Shown here piece after piece: positions 17,542 to 25,277 of a DNA stretch of 64,000 nt. This stretch comes from Salibaculum sp031581025. Lineage in GTDB: Bacteria > Pseudomonadota > Alphaproteobacteria > Rhodobacterales > Rhodobacteraceae. The translations under genes were made by a program, and so were the position numbers. The notes beneath the pieces were generated by a model, which saw only the letters and a program-made list of their open reading frames with translations, made no database searches and was not told the DNA's origin. Location of the stretch: assembly GCF_031581025.1 (NCBI RefSeq), contig NZ_JAVLCA010000010.1; one strand, given 5' to 3'. Within the stretch, counting starts at the first letter, position 1. Each line of letters opens with the position of its first letter.

Positions 17542-18865
17542 GATTGTCTCCGGTTGGGATGCTGTAAAACTGACGCTGCTGGCGCTGGTGTCAACCATGC
17601 TGGTGATCGCCGCGGGGCCGTCGCCCGCCCACGAGGTGCGGCCGACCATCGGTGACATGGAGGTGATCGACGACCGCCTGGCCTTCACGCTTGAGGGCAA
17701 CCTGGAAAGCTTCATCGCCGGGATCGACCTGGAGGGGCTGGAGGACACCGACGCCGCCGAGACCTCGGGCGGCTACGACAGCCTGCGGGCCCTGCCGCCC
17801 GATCAGTTGGCCGAGCGCATGCGCGCCTTCTGGCCCAGCTTTACCGAAGAGATGCGCGTCCTGGTGGACGGGGCCGCGGTGGCGTTGCGCCTGGACGACG
17901 TGTCGGTGCCTGAGGTCGGCAACCAGGACCTGCCCCGCGACGCGACCCTGGCGTTTTCGGCCGCGCTGCCCGAGGGGGCGCAGGCGGTACAGATCGACTG
18001 GCCCGCCCACTATGGCGTGCTGGTGCTGCGCCAGATGGGCGTGGACGAGGGCTGGGACGGCTACCTGTCCGGCGGGCTGTCCGAGCAGGTGGCGCTGGAG
18101 GGCGGGCAGGAAATGTCGGGATGGCAGGCCTTTGCGCGTTACATCCCCGTCGGGGTCGAACATATCGTGCCGCTTGGGCTGGACCATATCCTTTTCGTGC
18201 TGGGGCTGTTCTTCCTGTCCACGCGGCTGCGCCCGCTGATCTGGCAGGTCACTGCCTTTACTGCGGCGCATACGATCACGCTGGCGCTGGCCGCGCTGGG
18301 GTATGTGACGGTCTCCCCCGCCGTGGTCGAGCCGATCATCGCCGCCTCGATCGTCTATGTCGCGGTGGAAAACGTCTTCAGCCGGGGCTTGAACCCCTGG
18401 CGGCCCGTCGTGATCTTCGGCTTCGGGTTGCTGCACGGGCTGGGATTCGCCAGCGTGCTGGGGGACTACGGCATCCCCGAGACCAGCTTCATCCCGGCGC
18501 TGCTGGGCTTCAATATCGGGGTCGAGCTGGGCCAGCTTCTGGTCATCGCGCTGGCCTTCGGCCTGGTCTTTGCCGCGATCCGGCTGTCCGAGGACGGCAA
18601 GCGCAACCCGGTGGCCGCGGCTGTCTACCTGCTGGTCGCGGTGGTGGTGATCCCGCTCCTGGTGATCCCGGTCAGTGCCATGGGTGCTACGGCGGTCGAG
18701 GCCTATCTGCCGCTTATGTTCATGGTGGCCGCCATCGCCGGTCTCTCAGCGGCCTCCTGCGCGGTGGAGCGTTACGAGACCTACCGCCACATGGTCGCCA
18801 TGCCCGCCAGCATCGGAATTGCCCTGATCGGGGCCTACTGGGTGGTGGAGCGGGTGTTCCTGTGA
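17540..18865 (+). CDS. HupE/UreJ family membrane protein (putative nickel/cobalt transporter)
   Basis: A 441-residue protein. It has a signal-like hydrophobic N-terminus ending near PSPAHEV, an extracytoplasmic domain to about residue 200, then a six- to eight-helix HupE/UreJ domain. The family motif VEHIVPLGLDHILFVLGL (about 209-226), with His and Asp-His in the first helix, is the presumed metal site. HupE/UreJ proteins import Ni(II) or Co(II) for hydrogenase, urease or B12; none of those genes is in view. AAGGA lies 6 bp before the ATG at 17540. It is head-to-head with the DUF4198 gene with no intergenic space. Confidence 0.83.
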   Translation: MIVSGWDAVKLTLLALVSTMLVIAAGPSPAHEVRPTIGDMEVIDDRLAFTLEGNLESFIAGIDLEGLEDTDAAETSGGYDSLRALPPDQLAERMRAFWPSFTEEMRVLVDGAAVALRLDDVSVPEVGNQDLPRDATLAFSAALPEGAQAVQIDWPAHYGVLVLRQMGVDEGWDGYLSGGLSEQVALEGGQEMSGWQAFARYIPVGVEHIVPLGLDHILFVLGLFFLSTRLRPLIWQVTAFTAAHTITLALAALGYVTVSPAVVEPIIAASIVYVAVENVFSRGLNPWRPVVIFGFGLLHGLGFASVLGDYGIPETSFIPALLGFNIGVELGQLLVIALAFGLVFAAIRLSEDGKRNPVAAAVYLLVAVVVIPLLVIPVSAMGATAVEAYLPLMFMVAAIAGLSAASCAVERYETYRHMVAMPASIGIALIGAYWVVERVFL

Positions 18866-18947
18866 TTGCGCGGCCTTGATCTGCCGGTTACCCGTGGCGG
18901 GCTATCCAGCGGTCAGGGACAATGCGCCGATCTGCAAAGGGGCCGCC

Positions 18948-19236
18948 ATGAAATACCTCCCGCCACGACTGCCCAGCGATCCGGGTGTGACGCGCGTCAG
19001 GGACGATGCGCGCCATCCTGCGCGCATCGTCAACGGCAGCCAGACCGCGGGGCCTTGCGGACCGGGTCGCAGGGGCCGGCCACGGGGGACCGGGTCGATC
19101 GCTCGCGACCTCGTTGCGGCTGCGGGCGCGGGTGGTGCGGTGGGACAGGCGGGGCCTGGCGCTGCGCTTTGTCACGGAACTCTCGCAATACGAGTTGACC
19201 CGGCTGCGGCAGACGCAGGTTTTCCGCCAGTTGTGA
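18948..19236 (+). pseudogene. Frame-disrupted PilZ-domain gene remnant
   Basis: From the ATG at 18948 (AAAGGGG upstream) one frame reads MKYLPPRLPSD...ARIVNGSQTA, like the start of a short PilZ protein. A different frame then reads RARVVRWDRRGLALRF and ELSQYELTRLR to a stop at 19236, like the end of a PilZ domain. A short GPATGDRV-like piece between them sits in the third frame. At least two frame changes are needed to join them. PilZ proteins bind cyclic di-GMP; the usual RxxxR and DxSxxG signals are degraded here. Either a decayed gene or local indel errors would explain it. Confidence 0.5.
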
Positions 19237-19282
19237 CGGGGCAGGCGCGGCATTCGGGGGCGGGGCCACACCGACATCCCCC

Positions 19283-19311
19283 TTGCCAAGCCATGCCACC
19301 ACGACTATACG
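19283..19311 (+). promoter_or_regulatory. Promoter of rpsB-tsf
   Basis: TTGCCA (19283-19288) and TATACG (19306-19311) with a 17-bp spacer form a good housekeeping promoter. The expected leader before rpsB is about 110 nt. Such leaders of rpsB carry S2 autoregulation in enterobacteria; here this is only inferred. Confidence 0.65.
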
Positions 19312-19427
19312 CGCGGAACTCGATCCCGCAGGCGGGGGCGGGTGGTTCGGAGAGACATCCCGATCCATCCACCGGTTGGCGCAATGCTGATCCCCCGTCG
19401 AGGCATGAAACCGGAAAGGAATCACAC

Positions 19428-20207
19428 ATGGCTCTTCCAGAGTTTTCCATGCGCCAGCTGCTTGAAGCCGGCGTTCACTTCGGACACCAGACCCAGCGCT
19501 GGGATCCGAAGATGTCACAGTACATCTATGGCGCCCGCAACGGCATCCACATCATGGACCTGACCCAGACGGTGCCGATGATGGACCAGGCCCTTCAGGT
19601 GGTGCGCGAAACCGTCGCCAAGGGTGGCCGCATCCTCTTCGTCGGCACCAAGCGCCAGGCCCAGGCCCCGATCAAGGACGCTGCCGACAAGTCGGCGCAG
19701 TTCTACATGAACCACCGCTGGCTGGGCGGCACGCTGACCAACTGGCAGACCGTGTCCAAATCCATCGGCCGTCTGCGCGCCATCGACGAGACCGCCGAGG
19801 GCGGCTTTGCCGGGCTGACCAAGAAGGAACGCCTGCACATGGAGCGCGAGCAGGAAAAGCTCGAGGCCACGCTGGGCGGCATCCGCGAGATGGGCGGCCT
19901 GCCGGACCTTCTCTTCGTGATCGACGTCAACAAGGAAGACCTCGCCATCGCCGAGGCGCGCAAGCTGGGCATTCCGGTCGTCGCCGTCGTCGACACCAAC
20001 TGTTCGCCGCTGGGCGTGGACTACGTGATCCCCGGTAATGACGACGCTTCGCGTGCGATCACGCTCTACTGCGATCTGGCCGCCCGCGCCGCCATGGACG
20101 GGCTGTCGGCCCAGCTGGGCGCAGCCGGGATGGACCTGGGCGAGATGGAGCCGACACCCGAGGACGCCGCCGCCGAGGCCCCGGCCGAGAGCACCGCGGC
20201 CAGCTAG
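19428..20207 (+). CDS. rpsB: 30S ribosomal protein S2
   Basis: A 259-residue S2 protein of the small ribosomal subunit, which also helps bind S1. Unmistakable family segments are MRQLLEAGVHFGHQTQRWDPKM (split: LLEAGVHFGHQT near residue 9-20), FVGTKRQAQ, HRWLGGTLTN and VVAVVDTNCSPLGVDYVIPGND. An alanine-, glutamate- and proline-rich tail follows residue 230, common in alphaproteobacteria. The ATG at 19428 has GGAAAGGA upstream; a longer in-frame reading to 18876 crosses the promoter and is rejected. It heads the rpsB-tsf operon. Confidence 0.98.
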   Translation: MALPEFSMRQLLEAGVHFGHQTQRWDPKMSQYIYGARNGIHIMDLTQTVPMMDQALQVVRETVAKGGRILFVGTKRQAQAPIKDAADKSAQFYMNHRWLGGTLTNWQTVSKSIGRLRAIDETAEGGFAGLTKKERLHMEREQEKLEATLGGIREMGGLPDLLFVIDVNKEDLAIAEARKLGIPVVAVVDTNCSPLGVDYVIPGNDDASRAITLYCDLAARAAMDGLSAQLGAAGMDLGEMEPTPEDAAAEAPAESTAAS

Positions 20208-20233
20208 GGCCGGCCGGCGTCGCAAAACTGATA

Positions 20234-20259
20234 CCGGGCGCGGGCATATCGCGCCCCGG
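20234..20259 (+). other. Intercistronic hairpin between rpsB and tsf
   Basis: CCGGGCGCG (20234-20242) pairs with CGCGCCCCGG (20250-20259), leaving one bulged C and a 7-nt loop. There is no T run. It sits in the 82-bp rpsB-tsf gap and may modulate partial termination or mRNA decay between the two genes. Confidence 0.5.
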
Positions 20260-20289
20260 ACGTGATCAAATCTTACAGGAGAAAGAGCC

Positions 20290-21165
20290 ATGGCGATTAC
20301 CGCTGCTCTCGTGAAGGAACTCCGCGACTCCACCGGCGCGGGCATGATGGACGCAAAAAAGGCGCTGACCGAAACCGACGGCGACATGGACGCCGCCGTG
20401 GACTGGCTGCGCACCAAGGGTCTGGCCAAGGCCGCCAAGAAATCCGGCCGCACGGCCGCCGAGGGCCTGGTGGCCGTAACTGTCGCGGGCGGCAAGGGCG
20501 TGGCCGTGGAGGTGAACGCCGAAACCGATTTCGTCGCCAAGAACGCCGAATTCCAGGACATGGTCGCCGGCATCACCAAGGCCGCGATGGGTGTCGACAA
20601 CGTCGAGGCGCTGCTCGAGGCCGACATGGGTGGCAAGTCCGTGTCCGAGACCGTGACCGACAAGATCGCCACCATCGGCGAAAACATGTCCGTGCGCCGC
20701 ATGGCCGCGGTCGAGGGCGACACGGTGGTGTCCTACATCCACAATGCCGTGACCGAGGGCATGGGAAAGATCGGCGTGCTTGTCGCCACCAATGGCGGTG
20801 ACGAGGCCTTTGCCAAACAGGTTGCCATGCACATCGCCGCCGCCAACCCGTCGGCGCTGGACGAGGCTTCGCTCGACGCCGAGATCGTCGAGAAGGAGCG
20901 CAAGATCCAGATCGACATCGCCCGCGAAAGCGGCAAGCCCGAGCAGGTGATCGAAAAGATGATCGAGGGCCGCATGAAGAAATTCATGGCCGAGAACACC
21001 CTGCTGGGTCAGGCCTTCGTCGTGAACCCGGACCTCACGGTCGCGGCTGCCGCGCAGGACGCCGGCGCCGAGGTTATCGGCTTCGTGCGCCTGGAAGTGG
21101 GCGAGGGGATCGAGAAAGAGGAAGAGGACTTCGCCGCCGAGGTGGCCAAGGCCGCCCAGGGCTGA
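20290..21165 (+). CDS. tsf: Elongation factor Ts
   Basis: A 291-residue EF-Ts, the nucleotide exchange factor that regenerates EF-Tu-GTP. The N-terminal UBA-like domain carries VKELRDSTGAGMMDAKKAL (about 8-26), and the TDFVAKN motif (about 79-85) is the EF-Tu contact core. The C-terminal half contains the ERKIQIDIARESGKP helix and EGRMKKF. GGAGAAAGAG precedes the ATG. It is the second and last gene of the rpsB operon, closed by the terminator at 21193-21221. Confidence 0.98.
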   Translation: MAITAALVKELRDSTGAGMMDAKKALTETDGDMDAAVDWLRTKGLAKAAKKSGRTAAEGLVAVTVAGGKGVAVEVNAETDFVAKNAEFQDMVAGITKAAMGVDNVEALLEADMGGKSVSETVTDKIATIGENMSVRRMAAVEGDTVVSYIHNAVTEGMGKIGVLVATNGGDEAFAKQVAMHIAAANPSALDEASLDAEIVEKERKIQIDIARESGKPEQVIEKMIEGRMKKFMAENTLLGQAFVVNPDLTVAAAAQDAGAEVIGFVRLEVGEGIEKEEEDFAAEVAKAAQG

Positions 21166-21192
21166 GACCCGGCAAGATTCGAACGTCGGAAG

Positions 21193-21221
21193 CGGCCATC
21201 CCCCGGGGTGGCCGTTTTTTT
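21193..21221 (+). terminator. Intrinsic terminator of rpsB-tsf
   Basis: A GC-rich stem (CGGCCA-T-CCCC with GGGGTGGCCG, 21193-21214, one bulge) is followed by seven T (21215-21221), 28 bp after the tsf stop. Confidence 0.9.
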
Positions 21222-21265
21222 GATGGAACAAGGGTTGTGGATCGCTCTTAACTCTTAACAAGGTC

Positions 21266-21430
21266 GCGGCCCCGCGTCGGGAACACGCGGGGCCGCTGTG
21301 ACCCGCCGCGACGGAACTGCAATGCTGGGGCATCGCGGCGGGCCTATGCGCCGATCGACCCGGGCCTAGCCCGGGCCGACCAGAAAACCGGGAACCCGGT
21401 CTGCGGACGGCTTGCCTTGAAATCGCAAGG
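21266..21430. repeat. Array of five inverted repeats in a gene-free stretch
   Basis: Between the tsf terminator and the LuxR gene, about 315 bp hold no credible gene. Perfect dyads follow one another: 12 bp with a 7-nt loop (21266-21296), 10 bp with a 21-nt loop (21302-21342), 7 bp around CTA (21359-21375), 6 bp around AA (21387-21400) and 5 bp (21415-21430). None has a T run. The stretch could be a structured RNA, a 3' element of the leftward luxR transcript, or a repeat cluster. Confidence 0.6.
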
Positions 21431-21537
21431 GGTCCGACCCGCTGTTCCCTGGCCCAAGGCCACCACTCACGGAACTCTGACAATCTGCCACTAACCTGAC
21501 GTTAATCCGAGTGAGGGAATCCTTACCAGCAGCGGTG

Positions 21538-22296
21538 TCAGGCCGGCAGGCTGTCGGGCTCCAGCACGAACATCTGGTTGTGAAACGACGCCTTGAGTAC
21601 GGCCTGTGCTGTCGTTTCCACACCCAGCGCCTCGCGTGCCAGGCGCAAGTGTTTCTCGACCGTGGCGGCGGTCAGGCCCAGGATCGTGGCGATGTCCTGG
21701 GTTGTCTTGCCGTCGCCAACCCATTCGAGAACCTCGCGCTGGCGCTTGGTCAGGCTGCGCGTGGCATGAGGCAGGGTCAGCATCTTGAGGTAGACCACAT
21801 TGCTCATGACCTGGAGGCTTGCGCCGTGCTCAGCCCAGATGGCATCGACATCGTCCTGGCCCAGACCCGGTCGCGCCGTGAGCGCTGCCGCGCCCTTGGT
21901 GCGCCGACTGACCGCGCGGAAACTGATCGTGTAGCCGGCGGTCACGCCCATGGCGCGGTTGAAGTCTGTCACACGCTGTTCGGCGGGCGTCATGTTCGCC
22001 GGATCGGCGATCCAGGACCAGCTGCAGGCCCCGTCGTTGGCCAGCGCCCAGCGGGCCATCGGGGAATCGTGGATGTAGCCGTCACCGAGGAAGCGGTCAG
22101 TGTAGGCGTTACAGTGATTGGTCAGCACCACCCAGTCCTGCGGATCACCCAGAGAAACTCCGCTGCGGTAGCGCGTGAAGCCGTAGAGCACCCGATCGAA
22201 ACCCATTTCTGCCATGCGCGTCGTGTGCAGACTCCAGAGCGTTTCGATGGTCGGTGCGTTCGTGAGTGCGTCGAGATGATTGACTAGAGACTTCAT
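21538..22296 (-). CDS. LuxR-family transcriptional regulator (no adjacent luxI)
   Basis: A 252-residue regulator with an N-terminal autoinducer-binding-like domain (about 10-165) and a C-terminal LuxR/FixJ helix-turn-helix: LTKRQREVLEWVGDGKT then DIATILGLTAATVEKHL (about 180-215). The ligand pocket is atypical: where TraR-type proteins have spaced Trp, Tyr and Asp-Pro, this one reads YTDRFLGDGYIHDSPM, so acyl-homoserine lactone binding is uncertain. Start at 22296 gives the usual length; an in-frame ATG at 22386 would add 30 residues, and neither has a strong ribosome site. No luxI is in the window. Confidence 0.85.
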   Translation of the reverse strand: MKSLVNHLDALTNAPTIETLWSLHTTRMAEMGFDRVLYGFTRYRSGVSLGDPQDWVVLTNHCNAYTDRFLGDGYIHDSPMARWALANDGACSWSWIADPANMTPAEQRVTDFNRAMGVTAGYTISFRAVSRRTKGAAALTARPGLGQDDVDAIWAEHGASLQVMSNVVYLKMLTLPHATRSLTKRQREVLEWVGDGKTTQDIATILGLTAATVEKHLRLAREALGVETTAQAVLKASFHNQMFVLEPDSLPA

Positions 22297-22394
22297 GACC
22301 CGGTCGGTAACCTTATTAACTTGTGATCCCAATAAATTCGCGCAGTATTGTGCAGGCGTTTCGGCGTGGCCATGCGCATACTCCATAATTTTTA

Positions 22395-22410
22395 CATAAT
22401 ACTTGTTATG
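22395..22410. promoter_or_regulatory. AT-rich dyad upstream of the LuxR gene
   Basis: CATAA (22395-22399) and TTATG (22406-22410) form a 5-bp inverted repeat with a 6-bp spacer in the most AT-rich stretch of the neighbourhood (about 22300-22430). It lies just before the longer possible luxR start, between that gene and the stop of the upstream hydrolase gene, and could be an operator or part of the promoter. Confidence 0.3.
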
Positions 22411-22430
22411 CGATTTATAATCACGACCAC

Positions 22431-23618
22431 TCAGTCCTTCACCACCAGCCCCGATGGCGTGCCCGACAGGTTCTCGTGCCCTGTCCCATTGATCAGGATC
22501 GGCTCCGTGGTTTCCAGCCCGCCATCGTCGAGCCAGATCGCGGGCATGAAATGAAAGGTCATCCCCGGTTCGAGGATGGTCCGGTCGCCCGCGCGGAAGG
22601 ACATCGTGCGCTCGCCCCAGTCCGGCGGATAGGACAAGCCGATAGGATAGCCGCAGCGACTATCCTTGATAAACCCGTGCTTGCCCAGCGTGACGTTGAA
22701 GACATTCGCCACGTCCTCGCAGCGGTTGCCGGGTCTCGCCTGTTCCAGCGCGGCCGCCGTGGCCTCCTCGATCGCGGCCTGTGCGTCCAGGTATTTCTGC
22801 GGCGGCCTGCCCAGGAACAGCGTGCGCGACTGCGGACAGTGATAGCGCCGGTGGCAGCCCGCAATCTCGAAAAAGGTGGATTCGCCGGTCCGCAGCGGAG
22901 TATCGTCCCAGGTCAGATGCGCCGCCGTGGCATCCAGTCCCGAGGGCGCCATGGGCACGATGGCCGGGTAATCCCCGAAGTGGCCGCCTACCCCGGTGAT
23001 CCCCGTGTGATAGATCTCGGCCACCAGGTGGTTCTTGGGCATGCCCGGTTCGGCCAGTTCGACGATGCGATCGTGCATCGCCGTGACGATGTCAGCGGCG
23101 CGGCGCATGTAGACGATCTCGGTCTCGGACTTCACGGCGCGCTGCCAGTTCACGATGCCGGTGGCATCACCGAATTGCGCCTTCGGGCAACACCTTAGAA
23201 GTTCGCTGTAAGCTTTTGCACTGAAATAATAATTGTCCATCTCGACACCGATGTGCAGATCGCCCCAGCCATAGGCGTCGATCAGGCGGGCCAGGTCCAC
23301 CATCGGATGCTTGTCGGGGTTCATCACATAGCTGTCGTCGTAGCCGTGGATGTCGTCCTCCTCCATGAAGACGGTCCGCATGGCCCCGGTGGCGTCGATC
23401 GCCCGGCCCCACCAGACCGGGTCCTGGTCCATGGGCAGCAGCACCGCCTGGTGGACATAGAACGACCATCCGTCATAACCCGAGATCCAGGCCATGTTCG
23501 ACGGGTCCGACAGGATCAGCAGGTCGAAACCGGCCGCCTCCATCGCGGCGCGGGTCTTCTCGATGCGGTCATAGTATTCATTGTCGGGAAAGGACGGGCT
23601 TGTGCGGCTGCTCGGCAT
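22431..23618 (-). CDS. M24-family hydrolase, ectoine hydrolase-like (DoeA/EutD)
   Basis: A 395-residue protein of the creatinase/aminopeptidase P fold: N-terminal creatinase domain (about 1-165) with SDPSNMAWISGYDGWSFYVH typical of DoeA-type enzymes, and a C-terminal pita-bread domain. Metal ligands of true M24 peptidases are altered, as in DoeA, which opens the ectoine ring to N-acetyl-diaminobutyrate. AGGAG precedes the ATG. DoeB and the ectoine transporter genes are missing nearby, so the substrate assignment rests on sequence resemblance alone; a different cyclic or peptide-like substrate is possible. Confidence 0.75.
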   Translation of the reverse strand: MPSSRTSPSFPDNEYYDRIEKTRAAMEAAGFDLLILSDPSNMAWISGYDGWSFYVHQAVLLPMDQDPVWWGRAIDATGAMRTVFMEEDDIHGYDDSYVMNPDKHPMVDLARLIDAYGWGDLHIGVEMDNYYFSAKAYSELLRCCPKAQFGDATGIVNWQRAVKSETEIVYMRRAADIVTAMHDRIVELAEPGMPKNHLVAEIYHTGITGVGGHFGDYPAIVPMAPSGLDATAAHLTWDDTPLRTGESTFFEIAGCHRRYHCPQSRTLFLGRPPQKYLDAQAAIEEATAAALEQARPGNRCEDVANVFNVTLGKHGFIKDSRCGYPIGLSYPPDWGERTMSFRAGDRTILEPGMTFHFMPAIWLDDGGLETTEPILINGTGHENLSGTPSGLVVKD

Positions 23619-23694
23619 TTCGGACTCCTGCTGGTTCCGGTCCAGCCTCGCCCCATAACGCCGCGATTTCCAGCCGAAAAACGGCGTGCCGGGG

Positions 23695-24813
23695 TCAGCC
23701 CGCGCCCTCGGCCGCCATGGCGGGCAGGATCACCGTGAAGGTCGACCCCTGCCCCAGTTCACTTGTCACGCGCAGCCGCCCCCGGTGGCGGTTGACGATA
23801 TGCTTGACGATGGCGAGCCCCAGCCCGGTTCCGCCCACCTCGCGCGAGCGGTGGCTGTCCACCCGGTAGAAACGTTCGGTCAGCCGCGCGATGTGATGCA
23901 CCGGGATGCCCTCGCCCTCGTCTGCAACCGACAGGCGCAGACCAGTCTGGCGCAGGCTCGTCTCGTGGGCGGGTTCGGACAGCGCAAGGGTGATCGTGCC
24001 CTCGGTGCAGCCGTACTTGATCGCGTTCTCGACCAGATTGTTGACCACCTGCGCCAGCTGTGCGGCATCACCCGGAACGCGCACCCGATGTTCGGGCGGC
24101 TGCCACTCGATGCGCATTCCGCGGTCGGTGGCGAGCGGGGTCAGCGACTCGAGCGCCCCTTCCACCACACCGGCCAGGTCGACGGCGGCGCGGGGACGGT
24201 TGCGCTCCTGGTCCTCGACGCGGCTGAGTGACAGCAAGTCCTCGACCAGACGGTGCATCCGACCGGCCTCTTTTTCCATGATGTCGAGAAACCGGTCCCG
24301 GGCCGCGGTATCCTCGCGCGCGGGGCCGCGCAGGGTTTCGATGAACCCCAGCAGCGCCGTCAGCGGCGTGCGCAACTCGTGGCTGACATTGGCGATGAAG
24401 TCGCGCCGCATCTGGCCGGCCTCCTCGACCGCGGTGACATCCTGATAGGTCAGGACCACGGCCCGACCCGTGGGAAGAACCGCCCCGGTCAGGGTCACGT
24501 CCCAGGTGGTGTCGCGGGCGCCGTCGCTGCCCAGAAAGCGCGCCTTGCGATGGCCACCGTCGCGGAGGCAAGCCTCGATGGTGTCCAGAAGGCCCGGCTG
24601 GCGCAGCGCCGTGATGTAGTGCCAGCCGGAGCAGTCCATCCCGATGAGGGTCTGGGCGTGCCCGTTGATCCGGCGCACACGCTCGTCGGCACCGATGACC
24701 ATGGCGGGCACCGGCAGAGCATCGAGCAGGGCAAGTTCGCTGTCATCAGCCATGACGACCTGCTGGCCCATCTGCCCGGCAAGATCAAGATGCCCCGGTG
24801 CCGGCGTGGCCAT
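23695..24813 (-). CDS. PhoR-like sensor histidine kinase
   Basis: A 372-residue kinase without obvious transmembrane helices: a PAS-like domain (about 20-125), HisKA with the phosphoacceptor in DFIANVSHELRTPL (about 142-155), then HATPase_c with the N box NNLVENAIKYG, G1 DEGEGIP and G2 GTGLGLAIVKHI. The order and PAS-HisKA spacing are those of PhoR, the phosphate-starvation kinase. pstSCAB, phoU and phoB, usual companions, are not next to it. Start at 24813 follows an AT-rich promoter-like stretch; ATG at 24753 is an alternative and the GTG at 24891 is unlikely. Confidence 0.8.
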   Translation of the reverse strand: MATPAPGHLDLAGQMGQQVVMADDSELALLDALPVPAMVIGADERVRRINGHAQTLIGMDCSGWHYITALRQPGLLDTIEACLRDGGHRKARFLGSDGARDTTWDVTLTGAVLPTGRAVVLTYQDVTAVEEAGQMRRDFIANVSHELRTPLTALLGFIETLRGPAREDTAARDRFLDIMEKEAGRMHRLVEDLLSLSRVEDQERNRPRAAVDLAGVVEGALESLTPLATDRGMRIEWQPPEHRVRVPGDAAQLAQVVNNLVENAIKYGCTEGTITLALSEPAHETSLRQTGLRLSVADEGEGIPVHHIARLTERFYRVDSHRSREVGGTGLGLAIVKHIVNRHRGRLRVTSELGQGSTFTVILPAMAAEGAG

Positions 24814-24932
24814 GTCATCCGGTTGTTGTGTCCGGGCGTATTTAACTTGAGGTTGAACCTGAAACAGGAACCGGGGGACTTCGTTTGACACCTGATCACA
24901 CCTCGCGCACCGAAACCGTGGATTGCGATGGT

Positions 24933-25277
24933 ATGATCGTTCTGGTTGTCGTCGGCATGACGGCTCTGCGACAGTCCTATGACGGTGGCCTTTCCGGGGT
25001 GCAATTCACCGAGTCCGCGGGGCTGGCTGGCCTGCTGGCCGAGGGCGTTTCGCCGACGCTGGTGCTCTCGCCGTTGGCGGGCCCGGGCTTTGATGCCGTG
25101 ACCATCGCGCAGACGCTGCAAGCCGCCGGCTATCGCGGTGTCTATTATGCCACCACGCGGCCCCTGCCCGACCCGGACATGGTCAAGCGCGAGGTGGCGC
25201 GGGTCGCGCCCGATGTGATTTTCGACCTGCTGCTGCCGCAGGATATGGCCCGGCTCATGCGGTCTGCGCGCGGCTGA
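24933..25277 (+). CDS. Hypothetical protein with a receiver-like fold
   Basis: A 114-residue protein I do not recognise. Its layout resembles a response-regulator receiver: a hydrophobic first strand MIVLVVVG, a second strand before PTLVLSPLAGPGFDA, a third near YRGVYYATTRPLPDPDM and an amphipathic last helix, but without a clear acidic pocket or the conserved Lys, so phosphorylation is doubtful. It is divergent from the PhoR-like kinase, which hints at a signalling link. A TTG start at 24885 with GGGGGA upstream is possible. Its last 23 bp overlap the 3' end of the convergent lyase gene. Confidence 0.5.
   Translation: MIVLVVVGMTALRQSYDGGLSGVQFTESAGLAGLLAEGVSPTLVLSPLAGPGFDAVTIAQTLQAAGYRGVYYATTRPLPDPDMVKREVARVAPDVIFDLLLPQDMARLMRSARG

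Noticed and set aside
21401..21440. tRNA-like fragment in the hairpin region
   Set aside because: A stem resembling an anticodon arm exists, but the loop size is wrong and there is no TTC-type T loop or acceptor pairing.
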